DNA of 41,167 nt from CAWULT01 sp963923455 (GCA_963923455.1 CAWULT010000033.1:1-41167); one strand, 5' to 3'; positions 15,007 to 22,375 are shown, counted from the first letter of the stretch. Translations and numbers: made by a program. The notes: generated by a model not told the origin, from the sequence alone.

Positions 15007-15834
15007 CTATCGCTCCACCGCGACCGCTCGCAGCACGTCCCGAAGGCCCGTCGCCGGCACAACCGGCGTCAGCCGCGCGGGCGCCACTATCGTGCTGACC
15101 CGGTTGAGCCAGTCGACGATCGTCGCGGTGATGCGCGCTTCCCCCGAGAGCCCGTTTGCCCGCCACACCTGGGTGTGAACGCCGGTGAGCCGGCCGTCCA
15201 CGAGGGCGTTGATGCGCCAGGAGGTCGTGATCGAGATCGAACTGCCCTGCGTGTCACCGGCCGAGAACGCTGCGCTGCCGTCGCTCTCGACGGGCGCCGA
15301 GAACGAGCCGAACCCGATCTGGCCGAGCTGGAACTGACCTGACACCGCAAGGCCCGTCTGGGTGAGCGTCATCGAGGTCGGGAGCACCCGGCCCACGGTG
15401 AAGGTGCTGCAGGCCTGACCGACGAAGGCCCCGGATTCCGTGCAGCCCTGGACCGCATACGAGCCTCGCCACTGGCCCTGGAAGTTCGGGGCCACGCGAA
15501 CGTTGATGGTGCCCTGACGCCCGTTCGACACCACGTAGATGTTCGCGAGCCCGTTGGCCACGCCCGTCACCATCCCGGTGTCGCTGACGGTGGCCACCGT
15601 CGGCACGTCGCTTCGCCACCCGGACGTCACGGTCTGGCTCTGACCGTTGCTCAAGGTCACGCTGGCCGTGGCCTGGCCGGTCTGTCCGATCAGCAGGGGA
15701 TTGCGGTCGAGCGTGGCCACGATGGCCGTCGCCGTCGCCGTCGCCGACGCCGAGGGCCCCGTCGGTGACGAGTCGCTGCCACCGCAGGCGATCGCCGCGC
15801 CGGCCAGTGCCGCAGCCGCCGCCAACCGGCGCAT
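15007..15834 (-). CDS. Lipoprotein with BIG2 Ig-like domain
   Basis: A 275-residue lipoprotein from ATG 15834: MRRLAAAAALAGAAIACGG, lipobox Cys about residue 18. A low-complexity Ser/Thr/Ala spacer leads to a bacterial Ig-like group 2 domain (about residues 45-120): LDRNPLLIGQTGQATASVTL, WRSDVPTVATVSDTGMVTGVANGLANI. The C-terminal half (FQGQWRGSYAVQGC and on) is a beta-rich domain I do not know. An alternative GTG at 15897 has a strong AGGAGG Shine-Dalgarno sequence (15908-15903), but its 21 extra codons are poor in GC-ending codons and would precede the signal peptide. It is preceded by copy C of the shared element. Confidence 0.8.
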   Translation of the reverse strand: MRRLAAAAALAGAAIACGGSDSSPTGPSASATATATAIVATLDRNPLLIGQTGQATASVTLSNGQSQTVTSGWRSDVPTVATVSDTGMVTGVANGLANIYVVSNGRQGTINVRVAPNFQGQWRGSYAVQGCTESGAFVGQACSTFTVGRVLPTSMTLTQTGLAVSGQFQLGQIGFGSFSAPVESDGSAAFSAGDTQGSSISITTSWRINALVDGRLTGVHTQVWRANGLSGEARITATIVDWLNRVSTIVAPARLTPVVPATGLRDVLRAVAVER

Positions 15835-15944
15835 CACGCAGTCTCCGGCCAGTCGCCCCGTCGCGTGGATGAGTGGGACATCGGATGAGTGATTCACGAA
15901 CGCCTCCTGGAGCACGGCGCGGCCAGTCGCGCGCGTGTGGCTCC

Positions 15945-15993
15945 ACGGTAGGAGGCGGTAGCGCCGGAATGGGTCCTACGCCCGCGCTTCGCC
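15945..15993 (-). promoter_or_regulatory. Shared promoter element, copy C
   Basis: On the minus strand: GGCGAAGC (15993-15986), one base, dyad CGGG-CGTAGGA-CCCA (15984-15970, centre 15977; 3 of 4 arm positions pair), then TACCGT at 15950-15945. The spacing of 27 nt from dyad centre to hexamer is identical to the other two copies. Confidence 0.55.
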
Positions 15994-16048
15994 GCACGTA
16001 CCAGCCCCGCGTGCACGGCGACGCACGCGGCGGTGCGGCCAGACCGGG

Positions 16049-17131
16049 CTACGCCAGCGTCAGGCGCTGCATGTCGGTGAACGGCAACGCTCGCTGGCTC
16101 GTGAGGTCCCACCCGCGCGAGGGTCCCCTGGCCTCGAGGTCGAGGTCGAGCCGCGGCGCGTACTGGGCCCGCGCCGCGTCCAGTTCGTCCAGGATGTCGT
16201 CGGCCAGCGCCGACGGCGTCACCACGCGCACCTGGGCGCCGAAGCCCAGGATCCACCGCCGCAGCGCCCAGTCGACACAGACGTGCAGTTCGAGCCGCAC
16301 GCGTCCGTCCGGCAGGTGGCGCACCTGCTGGCTGGGATGCCACTCGCGGTCGAGCAGGTGCGGCGCCAGCGCAGGGTGGACGTCGATCTCGACGCGCTGC
16401 GGCGGACCGCTGTGCACGCCGAGCGAGTGGGCGAACGGCTGAATGCCCTCCGCGGGCCGCTCGAAGTGCTCGTCGGTCAGCGCCAATCGCTCGATGCGCT
16501 CCACGGCGAAGGTGCGCGTCTCGCCGTAGGCGGGCACGAAGGCGATCACGTACAGCCCCCCGTCCGCGTACACGACGCGATACGGGTGCACCTCGTAGTC
16601 CTTCGTCCGGCGGCTCGCCATCGAGTGATAGCGCATCCGCACGACGCGATGCTGGAGGCTGGCCTCGAGCAGTTGGGCCACGCGTTCCCGCTGCGCCCGC
16701 AGCGGGCGCTTCCGGCCGGCGACCTGCTTGGCACCGACGACGGCCGGCAGTCGGTCCAGGAAGCGGCGCATCCCTGGGGTCAGGCCGCGCTCGAAGCGCC
16801 CGAAGGCCCTCGACAGTTCGTCGTGAAACGGGGCGCCGGCCAGGCACTCCAGCGTGGCCCGGCTGAAGTAGAGCGCGCAGAGTTCGATCAGCGAGAAGCC
16901 GGACTCGAGCCCGCCGAGCGCGCCCGCCTCGAGCCGCCACCGGTAGGGGCTCTCGGCCGTCTCCTGGATGAGGGGAAAGCCGGACCGTTCGAGCGCGGAC
17001 AGGTCGCGGCGGACCGTGCGAGGCGTCACCCCATGCTCCCCGGCCAGGGCCTCCACCGTGAGGCCGAGGCGCGACGCGGCAAGCGCCCGAAGCACCTGCC
17101 ACTGACGAATCACTTCGTTGCTGCGCTGCAT
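16049..17131 (-). CDS. WYL-domain transcriptional regulator
   Basis: A 360-residue cytoplasmic regulator. An N-terminal DeoR-type winged helix-turn-helix (residues about 1-60) contains LTVEALAGEHGVTPRTVRRDLSAL. The WYL domain (about 150-235) contains RVVRMRYHSMASRRTKDYEVHPYRVVYADGGLYVIAF, and a WCX domain closes the protein (RVRLELHVCVD, WILGFGAQVRVVTP). WYL domains sense ligands, often single-stranded nucleic acid or nucleotides, and members can activate or repress. A GATAGT box ends 6 nt before its ATG, and copy B of the shared element is centred 27 nt upstream of that box, so autoregulation is likely. Confidence 0.92.
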   Translation of the reverse strand: MQRSNEVIRQWQVLRALAASRLGLTVEALAGEHGVTPRTVRRDLSALERSGFPLIQETAESPYRWRLEAGALGGLESGFSLIELCALYFSRATLECLAGAPFHDELSRAFGRFERGLTPGMRRFLDRLPAVVGAKQVAGRKRPLRAQRERVAQLLEASLQHRVVRMRYHSMASRRTKDYEVHPYRVVYADGGLYVIAFVPAYGETRTFAVERIERLALTDEHFERPAEGIQPFAHSLGVHSGPPQRVEIDVHPALAPHLLDREWHPSQQVRHLPDGRVRLELHVCVDWALRRWILGFGAQVRVVTPSALADDILDELDAARAQYAPRLDLDLEARGPSRGWDLTSQRALPFTDMQRLTLA

Positions 17132-17137
17132 GGCCGC

Positions 17138-17186
17138 ACTATCGGCGGTCGCAGGGACAGATCAGGTCATACGCCTGAGCTTCGCC
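17138..17186 (-). promoter_or_regulatory. Shared promoter element, copy B, WYL gene promoter
   Basis: On the minus strand: GGCGAAGC (17186-17179), one base, dyad CAGG-CGTATGA-CCTG (17177-17163, centre 17170), then -10-like GATAGT (17143-17138) ending 6 nt before ATG 17131. The dyad would be centred near -39 relative to a start site at the ATG, where it overlaps the -35 region. No TTGACA-like hexamer is present. Confidence 0.65.
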
Positions 17187-17243
17187 GGACGACGCCCGAC
17201 AGCACGCGCACGGTACGGCGGTTGCGGTGTCACGCCGCGGTGC

Positions 17244-17249
17244 TACGAT
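17244..17249 (+). promoter_or_regulatory. Extended -10 TGCTACGAT for the repeat-protein gene
   Basis: TACGAT preceded by TGC gives an extended -10. TTGCGG at 17222-17227 is a possible -35 with a 16-nt spacer. The leader of about 35 nt ends in a GGAGG-type Shine-Dalgarno sequence before ATG 17291. It diverges from the WYL promoter. Confidence 0.5.
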
Positions 17250-17290
17250 CCGGCTCCCGCCGGATCCGCATTCGCGGAGGAATCCAGGCG

Positions 17291-17662
17291 ATGACGAGAG
17301 CCGAGATGGAAACGCTGCTCAGAAGTCTCGACGAACGCCTCGGGCGCATCGAGCAGATCCTGCCAACGCTGGCCACGAAGGACGACCTCAAGGCCTTCCC
17401 CACGGCCGACGATCCGAAGGGCTTCGCCATGAAGGCGGACCTCGCCGGCTTCGCGACCAAGGGAGACCTCGAAGCCTTCGCGACCAAGGGAGACCTGGAG
17501 GCCTTCGCGACGAAGAGCGACCTGACGGCCTTCGCCACCAAGGTCGACCTCGAACAGGGTCTGAGCGGGCTGCGGACACTGATCGAGGACTCGCGGAGCG
17601 ACACGCGGCTGCTCGCCGAGCACGTCGCGCGGCTCATCGAGCAGGTCGAGCCTCGACGGTAG
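17291..17662 (+). CDS. Protein with seven 9-residue ATKxDLxAF repeats
   Basis: A 123-residue hydrophilic protein. Residues 1-27 form a helix (AEMETLLRSLDERLGRIEQIL). Residues 28-90 are seven tandem 9-residue units of the pattern ATKxDLxAF (units 2 and 3 degenerate: PTADDPKGF, AMKADLAGF). Residues 91-123 form another amphipathic helix. Similar ATKxDLE repeats occur in helical, coiled-coil-like proteins of bacteria and phages with no fixed function. GGAGG precedes the start. The DnaA/Hda-like gene begins 18 bp after the stop, so they form an operon. Confidence 0.8.
   Translation: MTRAEMETLLRSLDERLGRIEQILPTLATKDDLKAFPTADDPKGFAMKADLAGFATKGDLEAFATKGDLEAFATKSDLTAFATKVDLEQGLSGLRTLIEDSRSDTRLLAEHVARLIEQVEPRR
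17372..17560 (+). repeat. 27-bp coding tandem repeat, 7 units
   Basis: Seven consecutive 27-nt units encode the 9-residue repeats. Units 4 and 5 encode identical peptides (ATKGDLEAF) with nearly identical codons, which suggests recent unit duplication and possible copy-number variation. Confidence 0.8.
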
Positions 17663-17680
17663 GACGGGAGCGCGCACGCC

Positions 17681-18376
17681 GTGCCGCCGCGTCCGGAGTT
17701 CACGTTCGCCCGGTTCCTCGAGACCGCCACCAGCCGCCCCGCGCTCCACGCGGCCCGGGCGGTCGCGGCCGACGTGGGCCGGCGCGCCCGGAGCCTCGTC
17801 CTGGTCGGTCCGACCGGCTGCGGCAAGACGCACCTGTTGCAGGGCGTCGCCGCGGCCGCGCGGGCGGAACACCCCGAGGTCACCGTCGTGCTCACGACCG
17901 CGCGCGACGTCCGCGCGGATCTGGTCGACGCGCTGCGCACCGGCGGCGACCCGCTGGCGCCACTCACGCCGTCGAGCCGGGCCCTGGTGGTCGTCGACGA
18001 CCTGGACTCGCTGGCCGGCAATCCCGCCACGCAGGAACTCATTGCGCGGCGCTGGGCCGTCACGCTCTGCGCAGGCATCAGCGTCGTTGGGGCCGGCTCA
18101 GGGCCGATAGAAGCGCTCGGTCCGCTCAGAGGCGTCCTCGCACCACTTGGCACGCGATGGGTCGAGATGCCACGGCCGACCGTGGCCGATGCCGAACGCG
18201 TGCTGGCGTCGCTGCTCCGCGCCCATCAGCTGTCCCCGAGCGCGGATCTCACGGCGCGTGCGCTCCGCGACTGGAATGGGGACATCCGGCGCCTGTTCGG
18301 AGTGGTCGCGTACGCGGAGTTCGCCGCGCGGCACCCGGACGCGGCGCCGCCGCCCCTGGCGGCGCGCCGGGCCTGA
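17681..18376 (+). CDS. DnaA/Hda-like AAA+ ATPase
   Basis: A 231-residue protein starting with GTG. The N-terminus (FTFARFLETATSRPALHAARAVA) matches the lead-in of the DnaA ATPase domain. Walker A is VGPTGCGKTH (about residues 42-51) and Walker B is LVVVDDLDSL (about 104-113), followed by a lid region with ADAERVLASLLRAHQLSPSADLTARAL. There is no C-terminal DnaA-box-binding helix-turn-helix, so it is not the initiator itself. Hda or another DnaA-domain regulator or loader is the closest match. The GTG start and GGACGGGAG upstream fit an operon with the repeat protein. Confidence 0.82.
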   Translation: MPPRPEFTFARFLETATSRPALHAARAVAADVGRRARSLVLVGPTGCGKTHLLQGVAAAARAEHPEVTVVLTTARDVRADLVDALRTGGDPLAPLTPSSRALVVVDDLDSLAGNPATQELIARRWAVTLCAGISVVGAGSGPIEALGPLRGVLAPLGTRWVEMPRPTVADAERVLASLLRAHQLSPSADLTARALRDWNGDIRRLFGVVAYAEFAARHPDAAPPPLAARRA

Positions 18377-18417
18377 GCGCAGGGACCGCGACGAGAACGA
18401 GAGGGCGCGCAGCTGGC

Positions 18418-19428
18418 CTACTTCGCCGCAGCCTTCTCCGCTGCCCGGGCGCCGCTGAGGATGTTCTTCATCGCGTAGTTGCCCTCGTGGCACGCGTATT
18501 CGAACAGGGCCTGCTCCGGGTCGTGGGTCAACCGCATCGCGAACGTCCACGGCCGCACCCACGTGTCGGGATCGTTCACCGTCATCGACCACTCGATCAC
18601 GCCCGGCGCCGTCGGCTTGAACCGCTCGGTCAGCACCAGCTTGCCGGTCGCGTTGCGGTAGGCGGTCCGTGGGTCGAAGTTGGTCGTCTCGACGACCAGC
18701 GTGTCGCCTTCGAAGTGGCCGCGGGCCTCGCCCATGTGCGACCGCAGGCCCGTGCGCGCCGGGCCCGTCAGCGGGATGATGCGGGTCTCGTGAATCATCT
18801 CGTAGCGGATGGCGACCATGCCCGGCGCCTGGGTGATGTCGTAGGCGTTTCCGTAGATCGCCGGCATCATCGAGCCCGGCAGGCCGCGTGTGATGCAGCG
18901 ATCGTAGAAGCTTCGGTCGAGCCACGTGTCGGCGCGGCCCCCCTCGCCGAACTCGCCACCGCCACGGCCGCCGCGCCCCCGGCCGCCGAGCCGCTGCTGA
19001 GCCGCCGCCGTCTGCGCGGGAATCGTCCCCTCGGGCGGGTCGGTGACCATCCATGCGCGGCTGTTCTTGGCACCATAGTGCTCGTACCAGTGCACCGGGC
19101 CGGCGCCCGTCTCCCGGCCGCCGATGCCACGCGCCGCCTCGAGCCGGTTGGCGTCGCGCGACGCCGAGAGCTCCGCCAGTTCGGAGTCGTCGATCTCGCC
19201 GAGCTGCTTGCCCGCGAGGTTGCCCGGGCGTTCGAACGGGATGCCGTTCTCGTCCTTGTTGCTGTAGCCGCCCTGGATGTCCGGGTCACCCCAAGGCGTC
19301 TTCGGGGGCGAGTAAGGCCTGGCGCTCGCGCGGCCGGCGGACGGGGCCTGGCCCGCCTGCGGTACCACCACCAGCGCGCCCACGATCGAGGCGGTCAGGA
19401 AGCCGACGGTCAGTGCCTGCTTGAACAT
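18418..19428 (-). CDS. 336-residue exported protein, second paralogue
   Basis: The start at ATG 19428 has GAGGAGA upstream and a signal peptide (MFKQALTVGFLTASIVGALVVV). Mature-part landmarks are TPWGDPDIQGGY near the start, WLDRSFYDRCITRG, GNAYDITQAPGMVAIRYEMIHETRIIPL, and GHFEGDTLVVETTNFDPRTAYR. A Gly/Arg-rich insert lies about residues 145-165. It ends with a Cys-containing segment (FEYACHEGNYAMKNIL) and equals the 8644-9654 product in length. The family is common in soil bacteria that also carry DUF6152 but has no proven function; a lipocalin-like or ligand-binding beta fold is only a guess. It converges on the DnaA-like gene. Confidence 0.8.
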   Translation of the reverse strand: MFKQALTVGFLTASIVGALVVVPQAGQAPSAGRASARPYSPPKTPWGDPDIQGGYSNKDENGIPFERPGNLAGKQLGEIDDSELAELSASRDANRLEAARGIGGRETGAGPVHWYEHYGAKNSRAWMVTDPPEGTIPAQTAAAQQRLGGRGRGGRGGGEFGEGGRADTWLDRSFYDRCITRGLPGSMMPAIYGNAYDITQAPGMVAIRYEMIHETRIIPLTGPARTGLRSHMGEARGHFEGDTLVVETTNFDPRTAYRNATGKLVLTERFKPTAPGVIEWSMTVNDPDTWVRPWTFAMRLTHDPEQALFEYACHEGNYAMKNILSGARAAEKAAAK

Positions 19429-19547
19429 GGCGATCTCCTCACGGCCCACAGACTACACCAGGACGCCTCCTGTCCCGTCGCGGGTGCGCGCGGGGCCGTG
19501 CGGGGACGTGAATGCGGGCAGCCGCGCCAGGCTGTGCCCGGGACCGC

Positions 19548-19979
19548 TCAGCGGGCTGCCGGCCCGGCCGGGCCGGAGAGGCTGGCGACGCGGGCCCGGG
19601 CGACGAACCGGTGGCACTCGACGCAACTGGCGATGAGGGCGTTGTAGGCAGACAGGGCCTCGCGCTGATCGCGGCGACCGGCCGCCTCTTCGAGGGCCTG
19701 CACGCTGAGCTGGAACGCGCTCGTCTGCTTGCCGTATTCCGGCGAGCGCAGCACGTCCCACCCGGGACGCGCCGTGACGGCCTCGAGGGCTCGACTCTCG
19801 CGATCGAGCGCGGCCCAGTTGCTCGTCACGAGCGCCGCCAGCAGCTGTGACGACCGCACCAGCTTCTCGCGCATCACCTGGCGGGTCTGCGACGTCTGCG
19901 CCAGGGCCGGCGCGCTCCCGGCGATCGCCGCCGCCGCACACAGGCCGACCAGAACCCGCGCCACCGTTCGTCCACGCAT
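19548..19979 (-). CDS. Periplasmic c'-type cytochrome
   Basis: A 143-residue protein from ATG 19979, preceded by GGGAGGG. The signal peptide is residues about 1-28 (cleavage at ALA-QT). The mature part is predicted helical, with a single heme motif near the C-terminus: ASCVECHRF. A C-terminal CxxCH on a four-helix protein is the layout of cytochrome c' and its relatives, which act in electron transfer or NO/CO binding in the periplasm. It follows the CBS-domain gene by 15 bp in the same direction, so they are co-transcribed. Confidence 0.8.
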   Translation of the reverse strand: MRGRTVARVLVGLCAAAAIAGSAPALAQTSQTRQVMREKLVRSSQLLAALVTSNWAALDRESRALEAVTARPGWDVLRSPEYGKQTSAFQLSVQALEEAAGRRDQREALSAYNALIASCVECHRFVARARVASLSGPAGPAAR

Positions 19980-19994
19980 CGCGCCCTCCCTCAC

Positions 19995-20429
19995 CTAGGC
20001 CGCGTCGTCGCCGCCGCGCCTGGGAAACAGTCTCCGCAGATGCTCGCAGTACACGCGGCAGACGTCCACCGACGTGAAGATGCCGGCCAGGCGTCCGTGT
20101 TTCGTCACGAGGACGCTGCCCATCTGCAGCTCGGCCATGCGCTCCAGCACCTGGTCCAAGGGGGCATCGTCCTCGACGACGTACGGATCGGGCACGTACA
20201 CGTCCCGGACGAACAGCTCGTCCTTGGGCGGCAGTCCGAGATCCGGGTCGAGCGCGCGCTTCAGGTCCCGGTCGGTCAGGACACCGAGCAACCGGTGGTC
20301 CTTCAGCACGGGCAGGTGACGCACGCCGAGGCCGACCATCAGTTCGCGCGCGCGGATCAGACTGTCGTCCACGCCGACGGAGTGAGGAAAGGGCGTCATC
20401 ACCGACGCCATCGAAGGTATGTGGTCCAC
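19995..20429 (-). CDS. Two-CBS-domain protein
   Basis: A 144-residue cytoplasmic protein made of one CBS pair. CBS1 covers about residues 8-65 (ASVMTPFPHSVGVDDSLIRA, GVRHLPVLKDHRLLGVLTDRDL). CBS2 covers about 75-135 (VRDVYVPDPYVVEDDAPLDQ, GSVLVTKHGRLAGIFTSVDV). Stand-alone pairs bind adenine nucleotides and regulate partners. It starts with GTG 20429, 9 nt after a TGTATC box. Co-transcription with the cytochrome suggests a link with energy status, which is inference only. Confidence 0.9.
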   Translation of the reverse strand: MDHIPSMASVMTPFPHSVGVDDSLIRARELMVGLGVRHLPVLKDHRLLGVLTDRDLKRALDPDLGLPPKDELFVRDVYVPDPYVVEDDAPLDQVLERMAELQMGSVLVTKHGRLAGIFTSVDVCRVYCEHLRRLFPRRGGDDAA

Positions 20430-20438
20430 GCCAGACCC

Positions 20439-20444
20439 GATACA
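20439..20444 (-). promoter_or_regulatory. -10-like box TGTATC, 9 nt before GTG 20429
   Basis: On the minus strand TGTATC, within TTTGTATC, ends 9 nt before the CBS-gene GTG. There is no Shine-Dalgarno sequence. It predicts a leaderless or near-leaderless GTG start. Confidence 0.35.
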
Positions 20445-20574
20445 AACGCGGTGCCGCTCCCAGGCGGCGCCGTTCGAGCCCGCCGGCCGCTCCCTGGCGT
20501 CCGGCGCGCGTGCCGCGTCCGCGCACTATTCCCGGTCGATGCCGAATTTCTCCGCCAGTCCCGTGGGACGGGCG

Positions 20575-20580
20575 TAGGAT
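20575..20580 (+). promoter_or_regulatory. -10-like box TAGGAT before the Met/His-rich protein gene
   Basis: TAGGAT ends 59 nt before ATG 20640. The leader ends in a good Shine-Dalgarno sequence, GAGGAGGG. The rest of the 210-bp gap to the CBS gene shows nothing else clear. Confidence 0.4.
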
Positions 20581-20639
20581 GGGCCGAGGGCGCCGGTGGC
20601 ACGCCCCGTGCTCCCGCCCCCGCCGAGGAGGGTGACCCC

Positions 20640-21011
20640 ATGAGCAGATCCGCACGACTCGCGGCGGTGTTGTCCGCCGGCCTGCTGACCGGCCACGCAT
20701 CCGCGCAGACCACGGCGCCACCGACGACACAGGACCAGGGCCGCGGCCGGATGGGCGGCATGATGGCGGACCGCGCCCGGATGCGGGCGGACATGGCGGC
20801 CCAGGCGAAGAAACTGGACGACCTGGTGGCGGCAATGAACGCCGCGAAGGGCCCTGACAGACTCGACCGCATCGCCGCCGTGGTCAACGAACTGGTGGCG
20901 CAGCACAGGGCGATGTCCGGCCGGATGGAGGGCATGATGGCCGCGCCCCCGCCGGCGTCACCGGCGAGCCCGGGCCGCGGCCCCTCGGGCGAACACGACG
21001 GGCACCACTGA
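20640..21011 (+). CDS. Exported Met/His-rich small protein
   Basis: A 123-residue protein with a signal peptide (cleavage near ASA-QT), preceded by GAGGAGGG. The mature part is rich in Met and ends in His: GRMGGMMADRARMRADM, MSGRMEGMMAAPPP, GEHDGHH. The middle (KKLDDLVAAMNAAKGPDRLDRIAAVVNELVAQHRAM) is a helical hairpin. Met- and His-rich periplasmic helices often bind copper or act like CpxP/CzcE-type metal-stress proteins. I see no exact family match. It is followed closely by an Smr gene that appears to have its own start signal. Confidence 0.75.
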   Translation: MSRSARLAAVLSAGLLTGHASAQTTAPPTTQDQGRGRMGGMMADRARMRADMAAQAKKLDDLVAAMNAAKGPDRLDRIAAVVNELVAQHRAMSGRMEGMMAAPPPASPASPGRGPSGEHDGHH

Positions 21012-21038
21012 TCGGCCGTCGTACGTCATCATCCGGGC

Positions 21039-21479
21039 ATGGCCCACGCCTTCGGCAACGGTGATGCCGTGCAGACACCGCTCGGCAAGGGCGTGGTTCG
21101 CGAGGTCCGCAATGGCGCGCGGCTGCTGATCGAGGTGCACGGGCAGGCGGTCGTCATGGAGGCGGCGACGGTGCGGGCCCTCTTCCCTGCCAGGCGCCAC
21201 CGCCAGGCGAGACAGGAACCACAGGCACCCGCCCCCGACTCCGGACGCCTCGTGATCGAGGTGGACCTGCACGGCCTCACCGTCGCGGACGCGCTGACGC
21301 GGACCGATGACGCGCTCGATGACGCCCTGCGGCGCAACGCGGACGGGGTGCGCCTGATTCACGGCCGCAGCGGCGGACGAATCCGGTCGGCCGTGCACGC
21401 GCGCCTGCGCGCGATTCCGAGCGTCCGCGCGTTCCGCATCGACCCGCGCAACGAGGGCGTGACCGTCGTGACGCTCTGA
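21039..21479 (+). CDS. Smr-domain protein (MutS2 C-terminal-like)
   Basis: A 146-residue protein. Residues about 1-50 form a small SH3-like barrel (GNGDAVQTPLGKGVVREV). A linker follows, then an Smr domain (about 70-146) with the two signature motifs VDLHGLTVADAL and LIHGRSGGRIRSAVH. Smr domains nick or cleave DNA or RNA, and this layout resembles the C-terminal end of MutS2 without its ATPase. It begins 27 bp after the Met-rich gene. A CATCAT hexamer ends 6 nt before the ATG, a weaker case of the leaderless layout. Confidence 0.9.
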   Translation: MAHAFGNGDAVQTPLGKGVVREVRNGARLLIEVHGQAVVMEAATVRALFPARRHRQARQEPQAPAPDSGRLVIEVDLHGLTVADALTRTDDALDDALRRNADGVRLIHGRSGGRIRSAVHARLRAIPSVRAFRIDPRNEGVTVVTL

Positions 21480-21510
21480 ACCGGCCCGCGCCGGCCCGCA
21501 GTCTCGGTGG

Positions 21511-21516
21511 TACGAT
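21511..21516 (+). promoter_or_regulatory. -10-like box TACGAT before a 46-aa membrane protein
   Basis: TACGAT in the context GGTACGAT ends 23 nt before ATG 21540. The same octamer also occurs near 1786-1793 and 23172-23179. Confidence 0.45.
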
Positions 21517-21539
21517 GCGGGCCGGAGCACGGTGCCACG

Positions 21540-21680
21540 ATGTCCGACACGATGCGGGAAGCCCTGTTCATCACCATGATCGGCGCGGGCGTCGTCCTGG
21601 TGATCGCCGCGATCTCGATCGCGCTGTTCGTCTGGTGGAAGCGCGCGTCCGATCGCGAGCACACCCGCCCGCCTCGCTAA
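21540..21680 (+). CDS. Small single-span membrane protein (46 aa)
   Basis: The ORF has no family I know. It reads a short polar start (MSDTMREALF), one long hydrophobic helix (ITMIGAGVVLVIAAISIALF), then a basic cytoplasmic-type tail (VWWKRASDREHTRPPR). Codons are GC-ending as in neighbours, and a TACGAT promoter-like box lies upstream. It ends 3 bp before the convergent stop of the AlkB-like gene. Confidence 0.55.
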   Translation: MSDTMREALFITMIGAGVVLVIAAISIALFVWWKRASDREHTRPPR

Positions 21681-21683
21681 CCG

Positions 21684-22352
21684 TCAGAACTGGCGGAAGG
21701 TCAGGTTGTACCGACCGTGCAGGCCGAGTGCGTCGGGCCCGGTGCCGGGCAGGATGCGGGACACACCGTGGTACCGCAGGCGCGCCTCCCCGCCGAACAC
21801 GAACACGTCCCCCGACGCCAGCGTCAGCACGTCCACGGGATCCCGTCGGCGCAGGCCACCGAACTGAAAGCGCGCCGAGTCGCCCAGCGACACCGAGACC
21901 ACCGGGTGGCCGGCCCGCAGCGAGGCGTCGCTCTCGTCCTTGTCCTGATGCAGCCCCATCCGGCCGTCGGGGCCGTACCAGTTGATCAGGCAGATATCGG
22001 GCGCAAAGACGAAGCCGGCGACGGCGGCGAGCGCCGACGCCATCCGCGCCCACGCCTCCGGGAGCGGTGCCACGGGGGCGTGATCGTGATCCGCACGCGT
22101 GGCTTCGTACCGGTAGGTCAGCGCATTCCAGTGGCGACCGAGGCAGGTCATGCGGACGCGCATCCTGCCGCCACCCCGGACCGTCGGCACATAGCCGCCC
22201 ACCGGCCCGGTCATGCAGGCGTCGCACGCCTGGGCCCACGCGCGCTGCCGCTCGATCGGCAGCCACGCCCGCAGCCACACGGCGCCGGGCGCCACGTCTA
22301 CGCGACACGGGTCCGGGTCGAGGCCCGCCAGCAGATCCGCCACCTCACCCAT
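21684..22352 (-). CDS. AlkB-like 2-oxoglutarate/Fe(II) dioxygenase
   Basis: A 222-residue protein related to AlkB, which removes alkyl lesions from DNA or RNA bases by oxidation. The iron triad is visible as H135 and D137 in MGLHQDKDES and H195 in LRYHGVSR. The 2OG-binding arginines are R199 and R214 (in LHGRYNLTF). The N-terminal half includes LGRHWNALTYRYEATR, as in E. coli AlkB. The ATG at 22352 overlaps a CATAAT box on the same strand; a GTG at 22343 lies 7 nt after that box and may be the real, leaderless start. An Ogt homologue lies 5 kb away. Confidence 0.92.
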   Translation of the reverse strand: MGEVADLLAGLDPDPCRVDVAPGAVWLRAWLPIERQRAWAQACDACMTGPVGGYVPTVRGGGRMRVRMTCLGRHWNALTYRYEATRADHDHAPVAPLPEAWARMASALAAVAGFVFAPDICLINWYGPDGRMGLHQDKDESDASLRAGHPVVSVSLGDSARFQFGGLRRRDPVDVLTLASGDVFVFGGEARLRYHGVSRILPGTGPDALGLHGRYNLTFRQF

Positions 22353-22358
22353 TATGAT
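22351..22358. promoter_or_regulatory. Overlapping divergent -10-like boxes
   Basis: On the plus strand TATGAT (22353-22358) ends 17 nt before ATG 22376. On the minus strand CATAAT (22356-22351) ends 7 nt before an in-frame GTG (22343) of the alkB-like gene. The two boxes share bases, so the promoters should compete. Confidence 0.45.
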
Positions 22359-22375
22359 CGGGGCAGAGGATCGCG

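Noticed and set aside
14963..17190. Shared dyads as integron attC sites or transposon ends
   Set aside because: No GTTRRRY/RYYYAAC core sites, no target-site duplications and no transposase. All copies keep a fixed distance to a -10-like box.
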